Shown in pieces: positions 33,584 to 44,611 of a stretch of DNA of 64,000 bases. The notes below the pieces were generated by a model. It saw nothing but the letters and a program-made list of their open reading frames with translations, made no database searches and was not told where the DNA came from. The DNA is from Rhyacophila brunnea (taxonomy: Eukaryota > Arthropoda > Insecta > Trichoptera > Rhyacophilidae), in the NCBI GenBank assembly GCA_022495005.1, contig JAGYXB010000176.1, positions 930,001 to 994,000 on the forward strand, given 5' to 3'. The translations under genes and the position numbers were made by a program. The first letter of the stretch is position 1. Each line of letters starts with the position of its first letter.

Positions 33584-34125
33584 TTAATAACAAATTGTTG
33601 AATAGTATTTTTTAAAGTGTAATAAAATCAGTCCGGACACATTAAAATAATTTATGTATCTTCACTACGTAGTACTTATTTTTCTCAGTGGGTAGTATAA
33701 AAACTACTCTGTTCTTCTCGACACGGCACTTCATAATATGTGATGGGTTTTATATTATTAAAATAACAAAAGAAATAAAATTTACTCTTTTGAAATAATA
33801 AAATAGAGCTAGAGAAGTAAAACTACTTGAAAATTAAGTAGGGGCTATAAAACAGAACAATGGAGTATAGAATTCTTCAATAGCAATCATTTACATGAAC
33901 CCCTGAAAATACGTTTTTATCTTTTCGCTAGTAACAAAAAGGTAGATTTGTAGGGATCAATCACGGCAAGTATAAGGGTGTAGGTACGATAAGATTTCTG
34001 TAGATAAAGGCCACATTGATTTTCACAATTTTTCTTCGACAATGTGAGAAAGTTTTTTTTTCCATTTGGAACCCTATAAAAGTTTTTCTTTTAATACCTA
34101 CTGCCAATATAATATATCATTTTAC
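33584..34125. other. Unique intron sequence between the two mariners
   Basis: AT-rich, with no exon or repeat recognised. Confidence 0.5.
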
Positions 34126-34127
34126 TA

Positions 34128-35428
34128 CGAGGGTGGGTCAATAATTCCTTAGAAAAAAGCATTAAACAGTTTTTATTTTTGTATTTTTTTTTTTATTTCT
34201 CAACATAATCTCCTTGGAGCTCAATACACTTGGTTAGACGTTTCTCAATTTTTTTTAAACCGTCAGAAAAATAAGTTTTTCGGAAGGTTCTCAAAATAAG
34301 CATTTGTCCGATCGATGACTTCTTCATTTGAAAAAAAACGTTGTCCACTTAGCCATTTTTTTAAGTTTGGGAAAAGGAAAAAGTCACTGGGGGCAAAATC
34401 TGGCGAATACGGTGGGTAGTCGACCAATTCGAACTTCAATTCTTCAATTTTAGCCATTGATCGTAAACATGTGTGAACACGGGCATTGTCCTGATGAAAG
34501 AGGATTTTTTCCTGTTTAAATGAGCCCGTTTTTCTTCAATTTTGTTTTTTAGCTGGTCCAATAAAGATGCATAATAATCCCCTGTTATTGTTTTTCCTTT
34601 TTCCAAATAGTCAACGAAATAATTTCACGTGCATCCCAAAATACAGTAGCCATAACCTTACCAGCTGATTTTACGGTTTTCGCCTTCTTTGGACATGGTT
34701 CGCCTTTCGCAATCCACTGCTTTGACTGTTCTTTCGTCTCGGGAGTATAGTGGTGTATCCATGTTTCATCTACAGTCCCAAAGCGACGAAAAAATTCATC
34801 CGGATTGCGTTGCATGAGCGACAACAGGGCTTTAGTGGCCACCACCCTATTGCGTTTATTGTCGACTGTGAGCAAACGCGGCACCCATCTTGCAGAAATA
34901 TTTTCATGCCCAATTTGTCATGTAAAATAGAAATGACGCTACCTTTTGAGATCCCTGTAACCTCAATTATCTCACTCAACTTTAATCTTCGGTCACTTAA
35001 CACCATATCGTGGATTTTATTGATCATTTCTGGTGTAGTCACCTCTACGGGACGTCCTGAGCGTGGTTCATCCTTTGTTGATGTACGACCACGTTTAAAT
35101 TCATTTAACCAGTTATAAATAGTTGCAAGTGAAGGAGCAGATATGCCGTGAACTAAATCCAACTCATTTTTTATTTCCTTTGCTGTTAACCCTTTTATAT
35201 TAAAATGTTTAATAACAGCTCTAAACTCAATTTTCTCCATTTTCCATTTTTCCATTTCCACAAGCAAATTTTTTTTTTAAATGTACGAGAAACACACAAC
35301 AACCCGACCAATCTGATTGAAACTTCGCAGCATACTGGATCGGTAGTGCCGCTGCATGAAAACAAACCGCTTACAGTACTAGTCGCGCCACCTGTCGGCT
35401 TTTCTAAGGACTTATTGACCCACCCTCG
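34128..35428 (-). mobile_element. mariner element 2 (non-functional)
   Basis: 1301 bp, close to the usual mariner length, with CGAGGGTGGGTCAATAA terminal repeats and TA flanks (34126-34127, 35429-35430). Same orientation as element 1, only about 0.55 kb away, and nearly identical by eye. Confidence 0.95.
34263..35267 (-). pseudogene. mariner transposase 2, several frameshifts
   Basis: Minus-strand pieces. 35267-34770 has the start MLVEMEKWKMEKIEFR and the helix-turn-helix domain. 34884-34585 has PRLLTVDNKR, FFRRFGTVDETWIHHY and KSAGKVMATVFWD. 34457-34263 has MAKIEELKFELVDYPPYSPD and APSDFF. The breaks near 34905, 34619, 34506 and 34270 are one- or two-base changes, mostly in A or T runs, at places where element 1 is in frame. 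Element 1's breaks are in turn intact here. The second catalytic Asp region (HQDNA) falls in the broken stretch between the last two pieces. Confidence 0.9.
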
Positions 35429-35540
35429 TATCTAGAAAATGTGTTTCTTAACGAGGGCGTAATAGCCTCCCTGTGGGCGAATTTTTTTTTTTAGCATTTG
35501 GGGGGCGCTGTCATCTTTTAGAACAATATTATAATATATA

Positions 35541-36194
35541 TGTTACGCCGAATGTGCGAAATTGACTATTACATGAAATGTGAAAAATTTTGACTAATTC
35601 ATGTAATAGTCAAGCCTGTTGCCTTAAGAAAAAGTAAATTTAATACGGATGGTTTTATTAGTTATAATTGGACATAATATAATATTATTATCATAAGGTT
35701 AGGTTAGGTTTTGAGGTTAACTAACAAGTGTCAACAAACTATCACAAACAAACAATCGACCATTGCACGATTGATACCCAAGCACGAATCAAATCGCGAA
35801 AATATATTTTAATAAAATTCTTCCATTATCATATTATAGTTCTAGATTTTTTTTAACATAGTAAGTGAATATGAACGTCATTGTAGTTATTGATTGGTAT
35901 ATTTTTATATAATCAATGACATTTGACACATTTGGTTAATTTGACTAGTTGCAAAAAACACCACCGGAGCGCGACCATCTATTTTGACCAATGCATGAGC
36001 GTTTGACACATTTGGTTTAGTTGCAAAAAACACCACCGTAGCGCTACTATCTAATTTATCTAATGCATGAACTAGGCAAAAAAAAACTGCCGAATTCACG
36101 CACTTGGCAGATCTATCTAGCTATCATTTTTCATGATTTAAGCAAAATTTTGCCCATTTCATGTAAAAGTCAATTTTGCACAACCGGTGTAACA
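35541..36194. mobile_element. DNA transposon derivative with about 55-bp terminal inverted repeats
   Basis: Left TGTTACGCCGAATGTGCGAA with GACTATTACATGAAATGTG is mirrored at the right by TTCATGTAAAAGTCAATTTT and GCACAACCGGTGTAACA. It contains AAGGTTAGGTTAGGTTTT (35695-35712) and a two-copy tandem repeat of 80 bp (35922-36001, 36002-36075) with GTTGCAAAAAACACCACCG in both. The minus-strand frame at 35905-36099 is this repeat translated. Target duplication not identified. Confidence 0.7.
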
Positions 36195-36559
36195 TGTACA
36201 CAAACATCGATGTATGGTACTTGCAAGTTATAATTCTCATATTAATTATACAAATTTCAAAGTTTATTGAACTGGTATTTACGTGGTTGAATTATTAAAA
36301 AAAAGATAATAAATAAAAATATGAAGAATACCCAACTATTAATTGTAAAGAGAGCATTGCAGATATTAACACAGTAAACCCTTATATACTGTCATTATCC
36401 TCCAAAACTGAGCATTGTTTTAACCCAATGCTTACAGGCCTTTTTAATTAATTTTGTAATTAACGTGTTAATTTGCATTTGAAAAGTAATTAGCAAAAAC
36501 ACAATTTTGTGCGGCCCATAAACTTTGGGTTAAGACGGTACTTCAGTGAAACAATAAAT

Positions 36560-37080
36560 AATTTTCAACTATAGGTGCGACGAAATTTTGGACTCGCTGG
36601 CAATCGGAGAGCGAAAGTCGAGCTGTGAACACGTCAATTTGTTTTGTGATGGCGACGAGGGTATTAATTCTTAAATCGTGTAAAAGACTAAAAAACGTTA
36701 CCCATTTAGTGAAAAAGGAAACATGTCAATGAATATATTATTATTGTTACTAATAGAACAATAAACAAAACATTAAATGGACGCATGTTGGATTTATATG
36801 ACAAATTGGTACTGTTAGGTTATCAGGAATACAGCGGAAAACACATTTTGATGGTAAGGTTAGGTTGGATTAGGTTAGGTTAGGTTTGGTTAGGTTAAAC
36901 TAACAAATAATCCAGTTTATCGGCTATTTTCAAAATGTGTTTTTCGCTGTATTCCTAATAACCGAACGGTACCGACAAATTATATTTCATTCGGCACGCG
37001 TCATTTGCACAATCCATGCATCACCTAACCACGACCTTTTTCAACCATGCCTCAACTGAGGTATAGCCTTAATTTTTCGA
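36560..37080 (-). repeat. tRNA-Ser/Leu-headed SINE, interrupted copy
   Basis: Reverse match to 13507-13845: GGTGCGACGAAATTTT at one end, ATGCCTCAACTGAGG near the other, and ATTAAATGGACGCATGTTGG in the middle. It is split by the hairpin MITE 36808-36973, so the SINE was there first. Confidence 0.65.
36808..36973. mobile_element. Hairpin MITE with telomere-like loop, copy 2
   Basis: Ends GGTACTGTTAGGTTATCAGG and TAATAACCGAACGGTACC. Perfect 8-bp target duplication GACAAATT (36800-36807, 36974-36981). The left arm has lost about 30 bp compared with copy 1. The loop contains GGATTAGGTTAGGTTAGGTT, with three in-register TTAGG pentamers. Confidence 0.92.
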
Positions 37081-37469
37081 ATTAGTAATATTTAATCGTT
37101 CCGAAGATGGGTATGTGGCCCGAAAATGCTATCAACATAATCACATGTCAAAGGAAGAACAAAAACATTGTTTCAATATTAAAGAAAAAAACGATTTCAT
37201 TCGTAATGCATACTAAGTAAAACAACAAGTTTAATATTATAATAATTCCAATAGATTATACAATATAAGTCTAGAAGGGGTTATTGCAAGACAATGATAA
37301 TATGCCACATAATTATGAATTTGTTGATTTTTAATAAAACCTATTCCCAGGGCATATGCTCATGTTTTACTTAAGACACTTTAATAAAATATATATACAG
37401 ATATCTTAATAATTATGATCAATTTTTAGTTCTTAAAAATTCAAATTTTGCTATAAAAATGGTTATAAA
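36982..37469. other. Remainder of SINE, then AT-rich intron
   Basis: Beyond the SINE end near 37080 the sequence is AT-rich with no recognised exon or repeat up to the MITE at 37470. Confidence 0.45.
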
Positions 37470-37890
37470 AATAATTACAAGATAAAAAGAACTTTTTATA
37501 TACAACGTTTTTAAATTTTCTGTTGAATCATATAATCTTGACTTGATTAGCTTAAACGATCAAAAAAAATATACTTGATAGAAATACTAAATAATGAAAT
37601 GTCATTCCATATTGATTTCTATAGTAATGCACGTATATATTATTTAATAATTTAGTTGCTAGGATCCCCTTATAACCAATAATGGTATCGAAATAACTTT
37701 TCATACAAAACAGAATTAACTAAAAATGAATTCAATTCTACTTAAAGATGGCTAAAAGTATTAAAAAGTGCATTGGCATCGTGTTCTGATATATTTCAAA
37801 TGTCTAGCTAGTCGGGAAATTAGTTAAAAATCGATTGCAAGATTTGTACCGGACAAACAACCACAGAATACGAGCTAAGAAAAACGTTGT
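37470..37890 (-). mobile_element. MITE, ACAACG family, copy 5
   Basis: Begins AATTACAAGATAAAAAGAAC, ends GCTAAGAAAAACGTTGT. It lies 281 bp upstream of neuroligin exon 38172-38372. Confidence 0.8.
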
Positions 37891-38171
37891 AATTATATGA
37901 TATGCCATGCCAGTCAAAATTGATATCGATCATGCACGCCTTCTGCTCCAAACAGAATAATTAGATGTGAGATATATCGAACATTTTAATGAGGATAGTA
38001 ATTTTTCCTGTTACAACTAATAATGAACGAACAAGAACATTAAATTGCTCATATCTCCAAACTATGTTTCTGTTGCATATCATTGTCTTGCAATAACCCC
38101 TTCTATTAAAGTCTTAAAAACCAATTTAATTGTAGGTAACATTCTATTATTAAACCATTTTTTTCTTTCAG

Positions 38172-38372
38172 GGTATTTAAATGCCAATCCAACACCTCAC
38201 CTGAAAGCAAGAGTAGCCAACTACGGCCTAATGGACCAGATAGCAGCGCTCCATTGGGTTCAACAAAACATCGAACTCTTCGGAGGTGACCCTGGAAGTG
38301 TTACGCTACTTGGGCACGGTTCTGGAGCGGCCTGCATTAATTTCTTGATGATATCACCAACGGTTATGCCAG
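38172..38372 (+). CDS. Nlg: Neuroligin, exon b with dead nucleophile elbow
   Basis: Encodes YLNANPTPHLKARVANYGLM then DQIAALHWVQQNI, FGGDPGSVTLLGHGSGAACI and SPTVMPG. In active cholinesterases the elbow reads G-E-S-A-G; here it reads G-H-G-S-G, so the catalytic Ser position is Gly. That is known for neuroligins and fits an adhesion rather than hydrolytic role. The acceptor is TTTCTTTCAG and the donor GTAAGT at 38373, phase 1 on both sides. The frame joins exon a (Gly-Leu-Gly-Tyr turn intact) and exon c without a break. Confidence 0.96.
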
Positions 38373-39283
38373 GTAAGTCTTGAAATTGGTGACAATCCAA
38401 ATATATGTCATAATAATAAACAACTGTGAAAGTCTCAAGCGTTATATTATCAACTCAAGCCATTAAATTTAGTCACCTCGTGAGAAGGATTTTTTTTAAA
38501 AGAACTAACCACTTGCTTGAAGTATTGAGAATTTACTCTGGATCAATGCGTACAATAAAAAACTATGACGCGTATTCTTTTCAGAACATTGGGTATTGAA
38601 CTCGTGTTCTATGAATTTATAAGCGGCTCTTCTACCACCTTAGCACCGCAGTAGAGTTATGTCTTAAGCATTAGACATCACACCATATTATAAGAAACTT
38701 GCACCTACATACTCACTGAAGCCAAAATTGTAGGCGCCTTTCAAAAATAAGCTAGAATCAGCAGTTGGTGGTCAAATAAACGGCGCCAAATTAAATTGTG
38801 AAAATTAAAATAAAGATTCGAAAAAAGTAATTTTATATATAATTCCAGGAAAGCTTCTACTCTCGTGAAATCATTGCATGAAAACAATAATTGTGCTAGC
38901 AACAACTACTTTACAATATAAAGTCAAATCAACTTTCAGACTCAATAAGGTATCTGGACTCCACTCACACTCTTACTATGCAAGTGATACTTGTTCGAAT
39001 ATCACTTTAATTATAACAAGATACTATTTTTTAAATTTGGTTATTCAATAGAAAATATTTTTTCGATCGTTGGCACCCGCCCTTCAGCGCATTCTAAACG
39101 AAAATGATCCTAGATCAAGGGTCACATCTCGATGCTTTCTCAAAACGATAGCTAATTTACGATAGCCAAACTGTTGATTAATTGAGGATTTCAAAGACTG
39201 AATACGTCTTGTTCAATAATTTTATGTAAAAATTTGAAATAAAACTATAACAATAAGTGAAAAATATTAGATTTGTTGCTATT
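38373..39283. other. Neuroligin intron 2, first part
   Basis: AT-rich. ATTGAACTCGTGTTCTATG then GGCTCTTCTACCACC (about 38590-38636) looks like a decayed reverse tRNA-like SINE head. No exon seen. Confidence 0.45.
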
Positions 39284-39632
39284 CATCATCATCATCAGCC
39301 TGAATCTATCCACTACTGGATGAAGGCCTCTTCAAGCTGCTTCCACTTCTCTCAGTCCTGTGCATTGTGTTGCCACGTACTTCCGTAGAACTTCATCATT
39401 TTATCGATCCAGCGGCCTCTAGGTCTACCTTGCGGACGTTCTGTACTTCTTGAATACCACTGGATGACTAGATGTGTCCAACGATTGTCTCTTCTTCGAC
39501 CTATGTGTCCAGCCCATCTCCATTTAAGGCTTTTAATAAACTCTATTACATGGTAAACCCTTGTCTGCTTTCTTATCCACTCATTCCTCTTTTTGTCCTT
39601 TCGCGTTATGCCCAGCATACACTTCTCCATGT
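39284..39632 (-). pseudogene. LINE family A, 3' fragment beside exon c
   Basis: The minus-strand frame (39630-39352) encodes the C-terminal end of a non-LTR retrotransposon protein: SLKWRWAGHIGRRRDNRWTH then RPQGRPRGRWIDK. It ends in a (GAT)n-like tail (ATCATCATCATC on the plus strand). Such W-x-G-H and R-G-R-P-x-x-R-W motifs are common at the end of insect LINE reverse-transcriptase proteins. Another copy is split at 47756-47941 and 49199-49380. The fragment is 5' truncated and its truncated end lies about 55 bp from the acceptor of exon 39688-40192. Confidence 0.8.
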
Positions 39633-39687
39633 TACTATTAAAGAATGCAATATTAAAATGTCTATATCATGTTTTTTGTTGTCACAG

Positions 39688-40192
39688 GTCTCTTCCACCG
39701 AGCGATTCTTCTATCCGGTTCAGCCCTGAGCTCCTGGGCCTTAGTCGAAGACCCCGTCAACTACGCCATCCACCTAGCTCGTCAGGTCAACTGCACCATC
39801 CCTGAAGACTTGGCCAAAGATCACGAGCTGATAGTCGACTGCCTGCGGGAGATTCCTCTCGAAGACTTAATGACAGCTGAAATAACAGCTCCGAGTTTTC
39901 TGACAGCTTTCGGACCTTCAGTGGATGGAGTAGTGATCAAAACTGACTATGCAAAAGAACTATTGACTTTTTTCATCCCTAATGATATGCAAGGGTTTAC
40001 CAGTGTTTCAGGGGTGAATAATTTTAAGGGGAGTAATGACAGAAGAAACGGTGATAGAATTTTTGGGATTAAGGGCGGTCAAAATAAGTATGACCTTCTC
40101 TTTGGGGTTGTGACCAGTGAAGCACTTTGGAGGTTTTCAGCGCAGGATATTCAGAATGGCTTTGAAGGAGAGAGAAGAGATAGAATTATAAG
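39688..40192 (+). CDS. Nlg: Neuroligin, exon c
   Basis: Encodes LFHRAILLSGSALSSWALVE, then DPVNYAIHLARQVNC, CLREIPLEDLMTAE, FGPSVDGVVIK and an insect-type loop rich in Asn, Gly and Arg. It ends with KYDLLFGVVTSEALWRF and EGERRDRIIR. This covers the helices after the nucleophile elbow and the region facing neurexin. The acceptor is TTGTTGTCACAG (39687) and the donor GTAAGC at 40193. Incoming phase 1, outgoing phase 2 (AG|G gives Arg). The segment around NNFKGSNDRRNGDRIFG is the part that varies most among insect neuroligins, by family knowledge. Confidence 0.96.
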
Positions 40193-40722
40193 GTAAGCTA
40201 ATGTTTTATTTTCTTCCATAGTGGTGACAATTAAATTAAGTATATTACTAGAAAATAATAATAAATCACAACATACAATATTTTAAAATATTGAGCTTTT
40301 GTCCACGCGTGTTTATCTCCAGCGTGTTTATGTCCAGTGAGCTTTTTTTCAAAAAACCTAATTTAATATTGTTCATTTTAGGTTGTTCAAATAATATCAA
40401 ATATAATTACTCGATTATTCAAAGAACCAGTTTGTTTCAAATAACTATGTAGGTAATACCAATGAGTCGACGACCCTCATAGTCTAAGTCAGCAACTTTT
40501 TACCCGTATGCTCTGGACTTTCGGTATATTATATTATGATTTTCTCAAAGCCCTGGCCAATTTAAACTATTGTTGAAGAGTAAATATCCGGTGTGTATGT
40601 GGCCTTCATGTAGGGTTACAGTGATTTTTAAACCATTAATCTTCAATGTGTATCTTATAGTAGAGTTTTTTTTCTGTGTATTTAAATACAATAATTAATA
40701 AATTCGTTTTTTTATTCTACAG
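40193..40722. other. Neuroligin intron 3 (530 bp)
   Basis: AT-rich, with no repeat recognised. Ends TTTTTATTCTACAG. Confidence 0.7.
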
Positions 40723-40813
40723 GACATACGTCAGGAATGCATACACTTACCATTTGAGTGAAATATTTTTCACTGTGGTAAATGAGTACACTGATTGGGA
40801 AAGAACAGTACAA
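40723..40813 (+). CDS. Nlg: Neuroligin, exon d
   Basis: A 91-bp exon encoding TYVRNAYTYHLSEIFFTVVN then EYTDWERTVQ, one of the most conserved insect neuroligin segments, part of the helical scaffold after the neurexin-facing loops. The acceptor is TTCTACAG (40722) and the donor GTAAGT at 40814. It enters in phase 2 and leaves in phase 0. The open frame beyond the donor is chance intron sequence. Confidence 0.95.
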
Positions 40814-41079
40814 GTAAGTCTAAATAATATAATATGTACATTTTTTGTATGTTTTTATGTTTTTAACCGACCACAGATATCAATTATATGATTACTCCTA
40901 ACCATTTTGATGACCGCACGAAAATCTCACGTAAACACCGATATTTTTGATTGTCTGACATTTAGACGATAATTAGTAAAACACCTTCTTCAATACCTTT
41001 GCAGCATTTATTATACTCAAGACAGTAGCCGCACCGCATTACTGCCATATATGGATTTACATACTAATTTACATTACTG
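40814..41079. other. Start of neuroligin intron 4 (about 21.6 kb in all)
   Basis: AT-rich, no feature. The intron runs to 62373 and carries the nested insertions listed below. Confidence 0.6.
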
Positions 41080-41690
41080 AATATACATAATTTTGAAAAA
41101 CACTTTCTGAGAGAGTATATTATAACCAACAAAAAAATCCTTTTTTTTTTAAAAAAGTAAGCCACCCCGACGGGGAATCGACCCCTGTATCTCCCGGGTT
41201 TACGCCCCACCCGTCGCATTTACCAATATGCTACGCAATGATATAACTAATTGCGACAAATTTTAACTATTGGTCAATTTTAATACCTACTCATCAGCGC
41301 TCTTCCAAATCAAGCTACTTTGGCAATCGATTTTTATTTCTTAAATCAAAGTAGGTAGATACCTATCACTTCGATTACTAACCGACGAGACGTCGTGGAT
41401 TTCTCCAATATTTTTTATGATGTAACTTACTTGAACTTGCTAATAATTTATAATTAACAATTTCTTTTATTCAACGAATAATTCTCAAGATTGAAGAATG
41501 TATCATTCTAATTATTATTAGGGAGATACAGTGTTTGATTCCCCGTCGGGGTGGCTTAATTTTTTCAAATTTTTTTTTTTCTATTGGTTATAATATACTC
41601 TCTCAGAAAGTGTTTTTCAAAATTATGTATGTTCAATAATTAGAATGATACATTCTTAAATCTTGTGAAATATTCGTTGAATAAAAGAAT
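41080..41690. repeat. tRNA-derived SINE, inverted dimer
   Basis: The reverse head GGGAATCGACCCCTGTATCT (41174) with its tail TTTTGAAAAACACTTTCTGA (41091) is answered by a forward head GATTCCCCGTCGGGGTGGCT (41537) and forward tail TCTCAGAAAGTGTTTTTCAA (41602). The two arms of about 100 bp can pair. The region between carries the SINE body and AATTATTAG-type tail pieces. Confidence 0.75.
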
Positions 41691-41794
41691 TAGTTAATTA
41701 TTTACTAATTTACTGTTTTAAATACTCACATCTGACACTCATCCGGATTTTTCATTAGATTTCATAATATAAGGGAATTGGAAAAGAGGTTTTA

Positions 41795-42205
41795 CACCTC
41801 TTGAGTGTAGTATTTGTATTGTTTATAATTACTAATGATCTATTATTAGGTTTTGACGATTTTTACGCTTATCGAGTGTATTATTACTCGTAGCAATAAG
41901 GTAGAGGGGGTATTTTTTACAAACACTTCAACTATTCATAATTTGTTTGCAATAATTTTCTACCATTATCTTTGACTTAATATGTAGGTGATAATTTTTT
42001 TACCAACTGTATTATATTGATTTATTATATTATAAGTTACAGTTAACAAAATTGTATTCGTTATCACTCTATCGGTGTGTTTATGGCTTTTAGTGAGTGA
42101 ATATAGTGCTTGAAGACGCCGAAAGGCCAAACCCGGGTTGAAAATAACGACTCAAATGGAATAGTACAAAATTTAAATCCATTAGAATTTTAATAGATAA
42201 TATAC
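41795..42205 (+). repeat. Interspersed repeat, family D, copy 3
   Basis: Reverse of 1575-1960 and 16622-16870: TTTACACCTCTTGAGTGTAG, TTATTAGGTTTTGACGATTT, GACGCCGAAAGGCCAAACCC and CGACTCAAATGGAATAGTAC. Confidence 0.7.
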
Positions 42206-43815
42206 GAAATTATTTCTTAGGTAAAGAATCTACGTCGGTGAGTTGACTAATATGTAGAATAAATATATACAGCCACAACGAAAAAGAAGGATATAAATAA
42301 AAAAATCTTCAATCTTCAGTTACTTATTAGTTACTTCACTCTGGTGTTGGGGTGTAGGGCAAGTGCAAAGGCGCTCCTTTTCCCTCAGTCCTGAGGCAGT
42401 CAGAGACCGGAAACGCGTAGATCGCTGGAGTAAGGGTCGGCCACGATGACGGAACGCTCGAGGTAGTGCAACAAGGGCACGAAGTGTTGCACTGTCTGAT
42501 GGTATACGGATTCATATCCCAACCATGTGAAGCATATTTACTTGATTATTTAAATCACCAACGGCTGCCATGTCCGCTATACAGGAGCACAGGTAGCAGG
42601 CACGACATTTGGTCCAAATTCAACCTAGACCTCCATGCGACTTTCAGTTGACTGAATGCAGACCCCACCGTGTCCATGCAAATTTCAAGTTCACTAGAAA
42701 GATTACCATCGTCTTCAGTTAGACGGCATTCAAAATTTAAGATTATTGCAAAATGTGGTTTACGGTAGAGGTGAGTTGGAAATACTGTCACCAGTTTGTG
42801 TACTCAAGTATCGGATGAAACTACCCATACTCAGTACGTGTGGCCCAATAAACTTGTCCCAAAAAACTTTTGATGATATCATCGCGAGTCGCTGGCTAGT
42901 TGGTAGACTTTCAATACTATTGACTAAATGCGCGCGAGCGAGGTAGCACTAGAATACAATTATTATATATTAATTTATTAGTCTATGCATGTGAATAAGA
43001 TCATCTTATATATGAACAAATAAGACATAAATTTTCTGTAGAAGCATATTATTCCCTCGGAAATGTAGTGAGGTGACTGAGGTGATGCAGTTTACAATAA
43101 AAGAAATCATTGTTATTCATTTTATGTTAACAAAAATATTATAACATAACATAAAAGTTAACTCATAAATTTAAAATGTGTTTAAAATTTTATAATAAAT
43201 GGGACATTTCGAAAAGCCCAGCTCAGTGTATTTTTAGCGATTCTATTGAAGCCGATATTTCAAATACTAATATGGAGTTAAGTTTTAGTTTCAGTTTAGT
43301 ATGAGACTATGTCGCATACGCACGCCAATCGCTCTGTATAATATTAACTAACAAACTAGTTTTGATACTAAGTATTTTTTTATACTGGTAGTAAGTATAC
43401 TTAGTCTTCAAAATCGACCAGTTTTCTCACCTCTAGTTTACGGTATTTTGGTTTAGAGATCTCGATATTGATAGAATGGTATGAGGCAGCAATTTGTATG
43501 AAATGAAATATACACCCACTGCTGAAAACTGTTTTCGTGTTTCCCGTGAAATAAAATTGATAAAAGGCTCTCGTTACCCTCTCAGGTGCAGAATTAAGAA
43601 AAAAATATTATGATTAATCGGCGCATTTTTGTTTAAAATTCGCCAGCACAGCTTTTTGTAAAAGATTCGCCAAATCAATAGGCCCGTTAAAATAATAAAT
43701 GGTCCATCCATCGCCGGAAAACAAAACGTTAATTTTTTCTTCCGCCGGCATTTAGTGTAAGGCTTCCGAAATCCGGGTTTCCGGTACATTTAAAAACGGT
43801 TTTCCGTGCCTTATG
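42206..43815. other. Intron with one less AT-rich patch, unclassified
   Basis: 42330-42720 is less AT-rich than its surroundings (GTGTTGGGGTGTAGGGCAAG, CAGTCAGAGACCGGAAACGC) and carries short frames on both strands (42466-42651 +, 42555-42791 -) that I cannot assign. It may be a decayed LINE piece. The rest is AT-rich with nothing recognised. Confidence 0.4.
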
Positions 43816-44412
43816 ATTCAAATAGACTATATGACGATCGGGCACATGTCGGTGTTTTGTAAAAAGGGCGAATCAACCATTTTGGCGAAATCGAGATTTT
43901 AATGAAAATACAATATGTACCCCACTAGCTTTGTTGTGTAAAAACGGCGAATTTTTATCTTTACAGGAAAGTACTTAAAAATGATAATCGACTAAAATTA
44001 AATTAATTAAAATTACGAAATAAAAAGCAAATGTGACATATTGGGCCTTTTAAAATATTATATAATAATACCTATTATGATGACAGTATTTTTTCTAAGC
44101 TTTATTATAAACTTGTTAGATATTTATAATCATCTACAGGTAAAAAACAAATAAACGTCAAAAGTTAAAAATCCTCCTCCTGTAAAGTAGCATTTTGGTT
44201 AATTCGCCCTTTTTACAAAACACCGACGATATATTATGTTAAGAGAAATTTAGTGTCTATGATCATATCTATGCCATTCCGACATATTATACAAATATAT
44301 TGTGTATGACAGCTATGACATCGTATCTACACTCTGTGACACCCTGTGACACAGGGCGCCAACATAAGAAACGGGTTTTTCGGCATTTATATGACCGATC
44401 GTCATAGTCTAT
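43816..44412. mobile_element. MITE (GGGCGAA type, copy 2) inside an outer inverted repeat
   Basis: The inner element 43849-44232 matches 7766-8145 in reverse (TCGGTGTTTTGTAAAAAGGG at the left, TTTACAAAACACCGACGATA at the right). An outer inverted pair, CAAATAGACTATATGACGAT (43820) and GATCGTCATAGTCTATTTGA (about 44397), suggests it landed in, or is part of, a larger foldback element. Confidence 0.65.
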
Positions 44413-44611
44413 TTGAGCCATTACCTTACAGCAAAATTCTCAGTAAATGAATCCTGGTGATCAGTGACAGAAAACCATCATGATTATTACAACAACTAAA
44501 AATAAAGTATCAAGGTACCTAGTATGATTACTGTAAAGAAGGTATTCAATTTGATTAAATCACAGCGATTATGATGACGCTAACATCAAAATATTAACAT
44601 GACTTCATCCG
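44413..44611. other. AT-rich intron, nothing recognised
   Basis: Short spacer between two foldback elements. Confidence 0.5.
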
